Below, one piece after another: positions 1-7,569 of a stretch of 32,633 bases of DNA. The position numbers and the translations under genes were made by a program. The stretch covers positions 1-32,633 of the forward strand of contig CAJMRM010000034.1 of NCBI GenBank assembly GCA_905215775.1. Reading direction: 5' to 3'. Below the pieces are notes generated by a model. It was not told the origin of the DNA and did not search any database. It was given only the letters and a program-made list of their open reading frames with translations. This stretch comes from an uncultured bacterium (GTDB taxonomy: Bacteria > Bacillota > Clostridia > Lachnospirales > Lachnospiraceae). Numbering within the stretch: position 1 is the first letter of the stretch; every line of letters begins with the position of its first letter.

Positions 1-205
1 GTGACTTGTCGCCAGTTTCCTAACTTGACATTCGCTCCACGGAAAACCTGCCATTTCCAGGCAGCAACCTCACGCTTCTCAGCTATCATGCCACAGCTCT
101 GACAGCATAACATAAAATCCTTTAAAATGCAAGCACTTTTCTGCAATTTTTACAATCTGTGCATATCCTGTTTTTCTGCACATATATAATAGGAAGAAAA
201 CCACA
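1..205. other. Window edge, no recognised gene
   Basis: This is the left edge, beyond the terminator of the S41 protease operon. The outer 89 bases are open on the minus strand from an ATG at 87-89 to the edge, and also open in plus frame 1 as far as a TGA at 100-102. Neither reading resembles a family I recognise, and the minus ATG has no clear ribosome binding site. Bases 105-205 are AT-rich and look non-coding. A gene fragment cut by the window edge cannot be excluded. Confidence 0.3.
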
Positions 206-229
206 TAAAAAATGCGGAAACCGCCGCAT
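206..229 (-). terminator. Terminator after the S41 protease operon
   Basis: On the minus strand a 6-bp GC-rich stem (ATGCGG and CCGCAT, plus positions 212-217 and 224-229) with a six-base loop is followed at once by a run of T. It lies 107 bases past the protease stop and is the natural 3' end of the regulator-ftsEX-M23-S41 operon. Confidence 0.75.
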
Positions 230-336
230 CCAGAGGAATCACTCCCCTTTTTTGCGGCGATCTCCGCGCCTTCCTTATCTGCCCGGATCCTCCGCGCATA
301 CTCCGTTTCCATCGGCAGTATACCCGTCTATCCTCC

Positions 337-1773
337 TTACTGCCCCTCTCCGGCAGTCTCTTCCTCTTCTCCAGCCTCAGCCTCCAGCGCCGCCGCAGAT
401 TCCTCCACGCGCGCTTTTGCCTCCTCCAGACCATTGACAGCCACGTCCATGGCCGCCTTTAACTGGTTGTCCTGGTCCCTGGGTATCTCGATCATGCTCT
501 CCAGGCCCTCGTCCAGCTCCACCAGAAGATCCGGCTCGATGCCCACCTCGTGGATGCACTCGCCGGAGGGAACGTAATAATACGCCGTTGTGAGCTTTAA
601 GGCGCTGCCGTCTGGCAGGTCGAAGATTCCCTGGGCAATGCCCTTTCCGAAGGTCTTGGTACCCACCACGGTGGCCCAGCCATTGTCCTTCAGCGCTCCA
701 GTAAGCACCTCCGACGCGCTGGCGCTCTCTCCGTTGACCAGAAGGATAATGGGAACATCCACCTGATGGCCGTCCTCGGTGAGCTTTACGGTGTCATCCA
801 CGCCCTTTCCTTTAAAGCTCACGATGGTCTTCCCATCGGGAAGAAGGTAGTCTGCAATATCCGTAGACGCCGACACAACGCCGCCGCCGTTGTTCCGCAG
901 ATCCACAATGAGGCTCTTCGCTCCCTTGCCCAGCAGGGAATCCGCAGCCGTTTTAAACTGGTCGCCTGTGACCTCCTCAAAGGCAGAGATGGAAATATAT
1001 CCCACGTTATTCTCCAGCAGATCATACTCCACCGTGGGATTCTCCACGATCTCCCGGGTCATGGTCAGATCCAGGCTGTCCTCAATGGACTCCCGGAACA
1101 CCGTGACCGTCACCTCCGTTCCTTCTTCCCCCTTAATATGGTCGCTCACCAGGATGCTCAGATCCATCCCCGCCGCATCCACATCGCCTACGCCGGTGAT
1201 CACATCCCCCGGACGCATACCGGCCTTATCTGCCGGGGAGCCCTTGAACACCCGGATCACTGTGATGATCCCCGTATTCACATTCTGGCTCACCTGGACG
1301 CCGATGCCGCAGTACGCGCCGTTGCTGCTTTCCTGGACGCTCTCATATTCCTCCGCCGTATAGTAGGTGGAATAGGGATCCTTAAGGGAATATACATAGC
1401 CCGTATAGATCCAGTCCTCCGGATTTTCCCGTTCCTCGTCCTCGTCAAATAAATAATACTGGTTAATGAGCTGCTGCATATAACCCAGCTTCGGAGCAAG
1501 CCGTCCCATGTCCAGGTCATACTCTCCCTCCGGCTCCGGAAGGACCGCCTGGCGGGTTCCCTGGGTCTGCCTGCCCATGATCCAGATACCGGCTGCCATT
1601 CCCACCGCCGCCAGCACCACAAAGGCTGTCACCAGAGATCCGGCCAAAGCTCCCTTCCAGAACCGGCCCCGGCCGTTTTCCTTCCGTTCTCCCCTGTCAT
1701 GTTCCGGACCCTCGTTTCCGCCGTTATCCCGGCCCTCTTCCAGATTTTTCTCTTCCAGGTTTGTTTCTGTCAT
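337..1773 (-). CDS. S41 family C-terminal processing protease (CtpA/Prc type)
   Basis: A 478-residue membrane-anchored serine protease of the carboxyl-terminal processing family. It has a charged cytoplasmic N-terminus (about 1-38), one transmembrane segment (about 41-66), a PDZ domain (about 153-230) with GSPADKAGMRPGD, and the S41 core. The catalytic Ser-Lys dyad is visible as S352 in NGESASASE and K377 in TFGKG; the 25-residue spacing matches the family. The C-terminal tail is Glu/Ala-rich. The start has an AAAGGA site 10 bases upstream. It is the last gene of the regulator-ftsE-ftsX-M23 operon, 34 bases after the M23 hydrolase stop, and is followed by a terminator. Proteases of this family cut proteins near their C-termini outside the membrane and often control murein hydrolase levels. 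That it acts on the M23 neighbour is inference. Confidence 0.93.
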   Translation of the reverse strand: MTETNLEEKNLEEGRDNGGNEGPEHDRGERKENGRGRFWKGALAGSLVTAFVVLAAVGMAAGIWIMGRQTQGTRQAVLPEPEGEYDLDMGRLAPKLGYMQQLINQYYLFDEDEERENPEDWIYTGYVYSLKDPYSTYYTAEEYESVQESSNGAYCGIGVQVSQNVNTGIITVIRVFKGSPADKAGMRPGDVITGVGDVDAAGMDLSILVSDHIKGEEGTEVTVTVFRESIEDSLDLTMTREIVENPTVEYDLLENNVGYISISAFEEVTGDQFKTAADSLLGKGAKSLIVDLRNNGGGVVSASTDIADYLLPDGKTIVSFKGKGVDDTVKLTEDGHQVDVPIILLVNGESASASEVLTGALKDNGWATVVGTKTFGKGIAQGIFDLPDGSALKLTTAYYYVPSGECIHEVGIEPDLLVELDEGLESMIEIPRDQDNQLKAAMDVAVNGLEEAKARVEESAAALEAEAGEEEETAGEGQ

Positions 1774-1807
1774 AGCAATTTTGTCCTTTCCTGTTTTACG
1801 CCCCCGG

Positions 1808-3007
1808 TCATGGGCTCACATACTGTCTGGGATTCACATATGTACCGTTTACCCGGATCCCGAAATGCAGATGCGGTCCTGTGGAATATCCCGTGGAGCC
1901 CACCTTGGCGATGGTCTGCCCCTTCTTCACCTGATCGCCCACCGATGCCAGCAGCTTGGAGGCGTGCATATAGACTGTATAAACTCCGCCTCCGTGGTTG
2001 ATCATCACATAATTCCCAGCCGAATAGCTGTATGTGGAGACCACCACCTCTCCGTCTGCTGCAGCAACGATCCCGGAGCCCGTGGAGGCTCCGATGTCGA
2101 TTCCCTTGTGGTTGGAGGAGGCTCCCTCCGTTGGTGAGGACCGGCCGCCAAAGCCCGAGGTGATCCGTCCGCTGGACGGACAGGGCCATGTGAAGCTAAT
2201 GTCCCCCAGATTCTTTGTTTTATACGTCTTTCCAGCCGCCTCTGCCTTCTTCCTGGCTTCTTCCTCTTTCCGCCGCATCTCTGCCTCGATGGCTTTGATG
2301 GAGTCCTCCTGAGCCTTGATATCCTTTTCATACTCCGAGAGCTGCCCCTCAGCCGCGCTGATCTGGCTCTCATACTTCTTAAGCTCTGACTGCTTGGCAG
2401 AAAGAAGCTGTTCCACCGACGCGTGCTTGGCCTCCGTCTCCTCCTGAAGGCCCAGAAGCTCCCCATGCTCCGTTTCCAGCTCGATCTCCTTGGTCTGGAT
2501 CTGCTCCTTGGTGGCCACATATTCGTCCAGCTTCTGCCTGTCATAGGCCGAGATCTTTCCTATATATTCTGCCTTATTTAAAAGCTCCGACAGGGAACCG
2601 GATTCCATGAGAAGGTCCACATAGGAGCTGTCTCCCTTCTCATACATATATTTTATCCGGAGCTTCATGGATTCATACTGGTCTTTTTCCACCAGCTTCG
2701 CATCCGCCAGCTCCGCCTTTGTGGCCTCGATCTGGTCCTCCTTGATCTCGATCTCCTCGCCAAGCCTGGAAAGCTCATCGCTGATGGCCTCCAGATTGGC
2801 GTCCAGCTTTTTCACATAGGCCGCCGCGTCGCTCTTTAACCCTTCCAGGCTCTTTATGGCGGCTTCCGTCTTCTTTTTTTCCTCCTCCAGACTGCTCTTT
2901 TTCTTTTTCGCGTCGTCCAGGCTTCCCGTGGCCCAGGCTGGAACCGCAAGACAGAGACTTAAGACAGCCGCAAGGCCGGCCGCCGCCGCTTTTCCTGTTT
3001 TTTTCAC
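1808..3007 (-). CDS. Secreted coiled-coil murein hydrolase with M23 peptidase domain (EnvC/PcsB-like)
   Basis: A 399-residue exported protein. A signal peptide (KK followed by an Ala/Leu core, cleavage near AWA at 25-27) precedes a long charged coiled coil (about 30-255), a basic/Ala linker and a LytM/M23 domain (about 280-395). The zinc and catalytic residues are all present: H300 and D304 in NHKGIDIG, H348 in YMHASK, and H379 and H381 in GPHLHFG. The domain should therefore be an active endopeptidase, unlike E. coli EnvC, whose M23 site is degenerate. The start is GTG (3005-3007) with AGGAGG seven bases upstream. It begins 11 bases after ftsX, which fits a hydrolase held and switched by FtsEX through its coiled coil. 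The FtsEX link rests on gene order and domain layout. Confidence 0.93.
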   Translation of the reverse strand: MKKTGKAAAAGLAAVLSLCLAVPAWATGSLDDAKKKKSSLEEEKKKTEAAIKSLEGLKSDAAAYVKKLDANLEAISDELSRLGEEIEIKEDQIEATKAELADAKLVEKDQYESMKLRIKYMYEKGDSSYVDLLMESGSLSELLNKAEYIGKISAYDRQKLDEYVATKEQIQTKEIELETEHGELLGLQEETEAKHASVEQLLSAKQSELKKYESQISAAEGQLSEYEKDIKAQEDSIKAIEAEMRRKEEEARKKAEAAGKTYKTKNLGDISFTWPCPSSGRITSGFGGRSSPTEGASSNHKGIDIGASTGSGIVAAADGEVVVSTYSYSAGNYVMINHGGGVYTVYMHASKLLASVGDQVKKGQTIAKVGSTGYSTGPHLHFGIRVNGTYVNPRQYVSP

Positions 3008-3018
3008 CGCAACGCCTC

Positions 3019-3933
3019 CTATACCTTCAAATGCTTCCGGATGGTCAGAAAGCTGACCACAAGGCCCAGGCCGCCGCCCAGAGCCAGGGAAATTGCCGCC
3101 ATGGACGGATAGATCTCCTCAATGGGAAGGAAACGGATGATCCCGGACAGGATCTGGAACCGCCCCACCACATATGCCACCGTCTGGCGGTATCCGAAAT
3201 ACATGGCTCCCAGAGGGATGGCCGCTCCCAGGAGTCCCAGGATCGTTCCCTCCACCACAAAGGGGGCCCGGATCATAAAGTTGGTGGCGCCGATGAGCCG
3301 CATGATCTTATTCTCATTTTTCCGCATCCCAGCCGCCACGGAGATGGTATTGCTGATCAGGAACACCGCCACCGCCAGAAGCATTAGGATGATCGCCCCA
3401 AACAGCATGGCCAGGATCTTGTTGAAGCTGGATAGCCCTGCCGCCGCGCTGTTGGAATAATTGACCTTCCGGACGCCAGAGACTCCCTCCAGATACCGGA
3501 CCACCGGCTCCTGGTCGTTGATGTCGTAAAGAAAAATTTCATAAGAGGAGGAGCCCGTCAGAGGATTGTCGTCTGAAAATCCCTCTGCCAGATCGCTGTT
3601 CTCCCCAAAGTATTCCTTTTTAAAGCCTTCCCAAGCCTCCTCAGCAGAGGTGAACCTCATATCCTTGATGACCGTTCCCTGGTCCTTACGGATCTCTTCT
3701 CCAATGGCATGGATCTCCTCCTCCGTCAGAGACTCATCGAAAAACACCGTGATCCCCATGGTGGATTCGGCAGTGACCACCATGTACTGAACATTGGTGA
3801 TGATCGAATAAAATACACAGAACAAAAAAATACATGCAGAAATGATCGCGGCCGACGCCAGGGAAAACCAGATATTTCTGCATATATTCACAAGGCCCTG
3901 CTTCAGACAGAACCAGAACGTGCTAATCCTCAT
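3019..3933 (-). CDS. ftsX: Cell-division ABC transporter permease FtsX
   Basis: The FtsX subunit of the FtsEX complex, about 304 residues. There are four membrane segments: one near the N-terminus, then a roughly 120-residue extracellular loop, then three more ending close to the C-terminus. The extracellular loop is where FtsX contacts coiled-coil murein hydrolases in known systems; the next gene encodes just such a protein. Two starts are possible. The upstream ATG at 3957 adds eight residues, MRKKAGTG. I prefer the ATG at 3933, which begins MRISTFWFCLKQG like the family and overlaps the ftsE stop by 11 bases, as expected for translational coupling. Neither start has a strong ribosome site. 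FtsEX transmits ATP hydrolysis in the cytoplasm to peptidoglycan cleavage outside. Confidence 0.93.
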   Translation of the reverse strand: MRISTFWFCLKQGLVNICRNIWFSLASAAIISACIFLFCVFYSIITNVQYMVVTAESTMGITVFFDESLTEEEIHAIGEEIRKDQGTVIKDMRFTSAEEAWEGFKKEYFGENSDLAEGFSDDNPLTGSSSYEIFLYDINDQEPVVRYLEGVSGVRKVNYSNSAAAGLSSFNKILAMLFGAIILMLLAVAVFLISNTISVAAGMRKNENKIMRLIGATNFMIRAPFVVEGTILGLLGAAIPLGAMYFGYRQTVAYVVGRFQILSGIIRFLPIEEIYPSMAAISLALGGGLGLVVSFLTIRKHLKV

Positions 3934-4609
3934 ACCAGTACCCGCTTTCTTTCTCATCGCCCACTACGACGCCGCGTTCAATGGTGATCACCCGTTTTCT
4001 CATCATGTCCACGATCTCGCTGCTGTGGGTCACCACCACCACTGTGGTTCCCTGGCGGTTGATCTCTTCCAGAAGACCCATGATCTCCATGGCGTTATGG
4101 GGATCCAGATTTCCCGTGGGCTCGTCGGCCAGAAGGATCTCCGGCCGGTTGATGAGGGCTCTGGCAATGGCCACACGCTGCTGCTCTCCGCCGGAAAGCT
4201 GGTTCGGGAAGGATTTATATTTGGAGGAAAGGCCCACCATCCTCAGCATCTCCGGGACCGATTCCCGGATCCCCCTTCCGGAAACGCCGATGACCCGCTG
4301 GGCAAAGGCCACATTTTCATAAACATTCCGGTCCTTTAACAGGCGGAAGTCCTGGAATACCACACCAAGCTGTCTCCGGTACTTGGGTACATAGCGGCGG
4401 GACATCCGCCCCAGGTCCATGTCATTCACGACAACACGGCCAGAAGTGGGTTCCACCTCTTTCAGAAGGATTCTGAGCAGGGTCGACTTCCCGGAACCAC
4501 TCCGGCCTGTGATAAAGACAAACTCCCCATCGTCGATGGTAAGGCTTACGTTCTTAAGAGCACGGCTGCTCTTCTCGTAGGTCTTTGTCAGCTTTGAAAT
4601 TTCTATCAT
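3923..4609 (-). CDS. ftsE: Cell-division ABC transporter ATP-binding protein FtsE
   Basis: A 228-residue ABC ATPase with every motif intact: Walker A GRSGSGKS (35-42), Q-loop in VFQDFRL, signature LSGGE (138-142), Walker B with D162 and E163 in LLADEPTGNLD, and the H-loop in VVVVTHSSE. The length and the FtsX neighbour identify it as FtsE. Its ATG lies one base after the stop of the upstream regulator, with only a weak ribosome site (GGATTAC), so it is probably translated by coupling to that regulator. It provides the cytoplasmic energy module for opening the FtsX-bound hydrolase. It is a useful contrast with the degenerate ABC protein at 5846-6946. Confidence 0.95.
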   Translation of the reverse strand: MIEISKLTKTYEKSSRALKNVSLTIDDGEFVFITGRSGSGKSTLLRILLKEVEPTSGRVVVNDMDLGRMSRRYVPKYRRQLGVVFQDFRLLKDRNVYENVAFAQRVIGVSGRGIRESVPEMLRMVGLSSKYKSFPNQLSGGEQQRVAIARALINRPEILLADEPTGNLDPHNAMEIMGLLEEINRQGTTVVVVTHSSEIVDMMRKRVITIERGVVVGDEKESGYWYED

Positions 4610-4610
4610 A

Positions 4611-5699
4611 TTAGTAATCCAGATTCTCCATATACTTCATGTATTTTACTACCATCAGCGCGATCTTAAAGGTAATGGCATCCTCAAACACACGAAGATC
4701 CAGTCCCGTACTCTTCTGAAGCTTATCCAGACGGTACACCAGCGTATTTCTGTGGATATAGAGCTGTCTGGAGGTCTCCGAAACGTTCAGGCTGTTTTCA
4801 AAGAACTTATTGATGGTGGTCAGCGTCTCCTCGTCAAATTCATCCGGGTTCTTCCCATCGAAGATCTCCTTAATGAACATCCGGCACAGGGGAAGCGGAA
4901 GCTGGTAGATCAGACGCCCGATGCCCAGGTTGGAATACGCCACCACATTCTTTCCGCTGTAAAAGATCTTTCCCACATCCAGGGCCATTTTGGCTTCCTT
5001 ATAGGAACGGGAAACGTCCTTGATCTCGTTGACAATGGTGCCGAACGCAATATGAACCTTGGACATGGCCTCTGTGTTCAGCATATCCAGGATCGTGTTG
5101 GCCGTTTTTTCCAGGTCCTCATACGTCTCTCCGGGCTTTACCTCCCGCACAAGGATGATATTCTTTTCATCCACAGCCGTAATAAAGTCCTTGGTCTTTG
5201 CAGAAAACAGGCTTCTTACGGTTTCCAGGGCGTTGACATCCTTCTCATTTTTCGTTTCAATAAGGAATACCACGCGCTTTACATTGGTCTCGATATGGAG
5301 CTTTTTCGCCCGGTTATAGATATCCACCAGAAGCAGGTTATCCAGCAGAAGGTTTTTAATAAAATTATCCTTGTCAAACCGTTCCTTATAGGCCACCAGC
5401 AGATTCTGGATCTGGAACGCCGCCAGCTTTCCCACCATATACACATCGTCGCTGCCTCCCTTTGCAAGGAGGATGTATTCCAGCTGGTGCTCGTCAAATA
5501 CCTTAAAAAACTGATAGCCGGAAATCACCTGACTGTCTGCCGGAGAATCTGCAAAGGCAAGGATGGAGCTCTCATACTCTTCTGCCTGCTCAAACGTGGA
5601 GGCCAGAACCTTTCCTTCCACATCGCAGACGCAGAGGTCGATCCTGGTAATTTCTTTCAGTCCGTCAATATTCGACTGCAAGATCTGATTTGAAATCAT
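4611..5699 (-). CDS. CdaR/PucR-type transcriptional regulator upstream of ftsEX
   Basis: A 362-residue regulator. The C-terminus (about 300-355) holds the PucR/CdaR helix-turn-helix: NVSETSRQLYIHRNTLVYRL followed by a degenerate second helix pair. The middle (about 150-270) resembles the GGDEF-like CdaR domain, and the N-terminal 130 residues look like a small-molecule sensor (IDLCVCDVEGKVLAS). CdaR-type proteins are best known as sugar-diacid regulators, but nothing nearby concerns sugar acids. The gene has a good AAGGAGAG site and is separated from ftsE by one base, so it is the first gene of the envelope operon and may be autoregulatory. I see no convincing sigma-A promoter in the AT-rich stretch just upstream. 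The family call is firm; ligand and targets are unknown. Confidence 0.85.
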   Translation of the reverse strand: MISNQILQSNIDGLKEITRIDLCVCDVEGKVLASTFEQAEEYESSILAFADSPADSQVISGYQFFKVFDEHQLEYILLAKGGSDDVYMVGKLAAFQIQNLLVAYKERFDKDNFIKNLLLDNLLLVDIYNRAKKLHIETNVKRVVFLIETKNEKDVNALETVRSLFSAKTKDFITAVDEKNIILVREVKPGETYEDLEKTANTILDMLNTEAMSKVHIAFGTIVNEIKDVSRSYKEAKMALDVGKIFYSGKNVVAYSNLGIGRLIYQLPLPLCRMFIKEIFDGKNPDEFDEETLTTINKFFENSLNVSETSRQLYIHRNTLVYRLDKLQKSTGLDLRVFEDAITFKIALMVVKYMKYMENLDY

Positions 5700-5793
5700 A
5701 GCCTTCTCTCCTTTTCACAATATAGACATTCATTCAGATTCTATTTTAATGCAAAATCACAAAAAAGGAAAGAAAAATTTTGTGTTTTTTCAC

Positions 5794-5827
5794 AAAAAAA
5801 CAATCCGGCGCCGCAGCCGACGCCGGA
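5794..5827 (-). terminator. Terminator of the degenerate ABC gene
   Basis: On the minus strand TCCGGCG pairs with CGCCGGA (plus 5804-5810 and 5821-5827) around a ten-base loop, then TTG and seven T. It lies 18 bases past the ABC gene stop and separates that gene from the cdaR-ftsEX operon. Confidence 0.85.
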
Positions 5828-5845
5828 ATCCAGTATTTTCCCCTC

Positions 5846-6946
5846 TTACAGGATGTTTTTTTCGGTATCCTTATCAAACAGATAGAGCTTTTCGGCGTCC
5901 ACGGAAAGGTAGAGCTTTTCGTCCTCCCGGAATTCCGCTTTTCCCTCCGCCAGGCAGACGCCCTCCGCATCCCCGGTCTGGAACCGGAGCAGGGCTCCCT
6001 TTCCGGCCTGTTCCTGGAATCGGCCGGAGAAATGACCGTCCTGGCCGTCCTCCGCTGCGCTGGCCATATGGATATCCTCCGCCCGGATCCCCACGACCAC
6101 TTCCTTGCCCGCATAGCCGTTCTTTTCCAGGACGCTTCCCACAGACTCCGGAACCAGCATACGGCCGCTGGCCCCCTGGAGGCCGATCCTTCCCTCTTCT
6201 GAAAATACCTTCATAAGGAAGAAATTCATAGGCGACCGGCCTACGACTCCGCCCACAAAGCAGTTGACCGGATGGGCTGCCAGCTCCTCCGGCGTGCCGT
6301 CCTGGCAGATGGAGCCCTCGTTCATGACCACCATCCTGGTTCCCAGGGTCATGGCCGTTTCCTGGTTGTCGGTCACATAGATCACCGTCATATCCGTCTT
6401 TTTATGAATATCCTTAAATTCCTTCCGCATTACCTTCTGAAGGCTCTCCTCCAGATCCGCAATGGTACTGTCTAACAGAAGGATGCCCGGGTGGCGCATC
6501 ATGGCCCGTCCCAGAAGCGCCCGGTACGTTTCCTCCCCGGTCAGCTCCTCCGGTTTTTTATCCAGGATCCCGGAAAGGTTCAGATATCCGGCGATCTCCC
6601 GGATCCTCCCGTCGATCTCCTCCTGGGCCATTTTCCCCATACGCAGGGCAAAAGAAAGATTATCTGCCACCGTCATGCCCGGATACAGCACGCTGTTCTT
6701 AAACAGCATGGCAATGTTCCTGTCCTTGGGATCCGCATCCGTCATATCCTTTCCATCGATGAAAAGAGAACCGGAGCTGATCTCATCCAGCCCGCCGATC
6801 ATCCGCAGCAATGCGGATTTCCCGCACCCGGCAGGCCCCACCAGGATCAAAAACTCCCGGTCCCTGACCTCCAGGGAAAAGTCCTTCACCGACTGATGCC
6901 CTCCAGGATAAATCTTATTCACATTTTTTAATACTAATCCCGACAT
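5846..6946 (-). CDS. MsmK/UgpC-like ABC ATPase with degenerate catalytic motifs
   Basis: A 366-residue protein that aligns end to end with the sugar-importer ATPases MsmK/MalK/UgpC, including a C-terminal TOBE-like region (about 230-366, with GIRAEDI). Walker A is intact (GPAGCGKS, 37-44), but the rest of the active site is altered: the Q-loop Gln is K83 (LFKN), the signature LSGGQ is LTGEE (135-139), Walker B keeps D159 while the catalytic Glu is S160 (LLLDST), the D-loop SNLD is ADLE, and the H-loop His is D193 (YVTDNQ). It should bind nucleotide but hydrolyse it poorly or not at all. No permease or binding protein is adjacent. The ATG at 6946 has GGGGAGG four bases upstream; a 20-residue upstream extension is also open but lacks support. 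A regulatory pseudo-ATPase is my inference. The frame is intact with its own terminator, so it is not an obvious pseudogene. Confidence 0.85.
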   Translation of the reverse strand: MSGLVLKNVNKIYPGGHQSVKDFSLEVRDREFLILVGPAGCGKSALLRMIGGLDEISSGSLFIDGKDMTDADPKDRNIAMLFKNSVLYPGMTVADNLSFALRMGKMAQEEIDGRIREIAGYLNLSGILDKKPEELTGEETYRALLGRAMMRHPGILLLDSTIADLEESLQKVMRKEFKDIHKKTDMTVIYVTDNQETAMTLGTRMVVMNEGSICQDGTPEELAAHPVNCFVGGVVGRSPMNFFLMKVFSEEGRIGLQGASGRMLVPESVGSVLEKNGYAGKEVVVGIRAEDIHMASAAEDGQDGHFSGRFQEQAGKGALLRFQTGDAEGVCLAEGKAEFREDEKLYLSVDAEKLYLFDKDTEKNIL

Positions 6947-6971
6947 GCTTCCTCCCCATTGTAAAACTAGA

Positions 6972-7020
6972 AAACAAAATACCCGCCGGCATCCGTGACA
7001 ACACAATGCCTGGCGGGTAT
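6972..7020 (-). terminator. Strong hairpin with T tract between ridA and the ABC gene
   Basis: On the minus strand an ATACCCGCC arm (plus 7012-7020) with GGCAT pairs with ATGCC and GGCGGGTAT (plus 6979-6992), with one bulge, and is followed by TTTTGTTTTC. It is positioned to end the thioesterase-cvfB-ridA transcript. It also lies only 25 bases upstream of the ABC gene start, so any promoter further upstream would have to pass it; it could act as an attenuator for the ABC gene. Confidence 0.75.
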
Positions 7021-7053
7021 ACCTCTGCTACCTATGGTACACAAAACAGAGGT
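7021..7053 (-). other. Second hairpin in the leader of the ABC gene
   Basis: ACCTCTG (7021-7027) and CAGAGGT (7047-7053) form a perfect 7-bp inverted repeat, with a short TACC/GGTA stem inside the loop. It directly abuts the terminator-like hairpin at 6979-7020, so the two stems would stack in one leader RNA. It does not match a riboswitch class I can name. Confidence 0.5.
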
Positions 7054-7063
7054 GATTTTCCAT

Positions 7064-7092
7064 ATTGTAATTCACCAAAATATTGTGATAAA
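7064..7092 (-). promoter_or_regulatory. Possible promoter for the degenerate ABC gene
   Basis: A TACAAT -10 (plus 7064-7069) lies 17 bases from a weak TTTATC -35 (plus 7087-7092). The spacer contains the dyad TCAC-N9-GTGA. A transcript starting here would carry a leader of about 110 bases containing both hairpins. The -35 is poor, so this is tentative. Confidence 0.35.
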
Positions 7093-7194
7093 TTCCATGA
7101 CTTTTGCATATGGGGACTGGAAACCTCGGAAAAAGCATCTGTTTTCCCTAAAAAATCTGGTTCTTTTCGTCCTGTTTTAGCAAAAATAACGGTT

Positions 7195-7569
7195 TTATTT
7201 TACAGCGATGGCTTCCATCTCCAGCAGAACTCCCTTAGGAAGCTTGGCAACCTCCACACAGGAGCGGGCCGGGCAGTCCTTCTCAAAATATTTGGAATAA
7301 ATTCCGTTGATGGTTGCGAAATCGTCCATGCTCTGAATAAATACCGTTGTCTTTACAACGTTTTCCATGGAGGTGCCTGCTGCTTCCAGAAGGTTCTTCA
7401 TGTTCTTCATCACCTGCTCTGCCTGACCTTCGATTCCCTCGGCAACCTCTCCAGTGGCCGGATCAACAGGAATCTGGCCGGAAGCGAATACAAAGCCGTT
7501 GGCCTCGATGGCCTGGGAGTAAGGACCGATTGCTGCAGGTGCATTTGTTGTGCTGATCACTTTCTTCAT
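7195..7569 (-). CDS. ridA: RidA family reactive-intermediate deaminase
   Basis: A 124-residue protein of the RidA/YjgF/YER057c family. In the RidA group these trimers hydrolyse reactive enamine/imine intermediates released by PLP enzymes. Signature positions are present: Y17 in IGPYSQA, SGQIPVDPATG (30-40), the substrate-binding R102 in CPARSCVEV, and E117 in LLEMEAIAV. The full length and intact R102 fit an active RidA rather than a divergent Rid subfamily. The ATG overlaps the cvfB stop in an ATGA (7566-7569), and the ribosome site GGAGG is inside the cvfB end, so the two are translationally coupled. It is the last gene of the thioesterase-cvfB-ridA operon. The glyA product at 17082-18329 is a PLP enzyme, but no special link is implied. 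Confidence 0.95.
   Translation of the reverse strand: MKKVISTTNAPAAIGPYSQAIEANGFVFASGQIPVDPATGEVAEGIEGQAEQVMKNMKNLLEAAGTSMENVVKTTVFIQSMDDFATINGIYSKYFEKDCPARSCVEVAKLPKGVLLEMEAIAVK

Noticed and set aside
4752..5693. A 313-codon plus-strand open frame opposite the CdaR-type regulator
   Set aside because: No motif or ribosome site, while the minus-strand frame has a clear helix-turn-helix and operon context.
5846..6946. Calling the degenerate ABC gene a pseudogene
   Set aside because: The frame is intact at normal family length, with a strong ribosome site, a clean terminator and the Walker A and TOBE regions retained; only catalytic positions differ.
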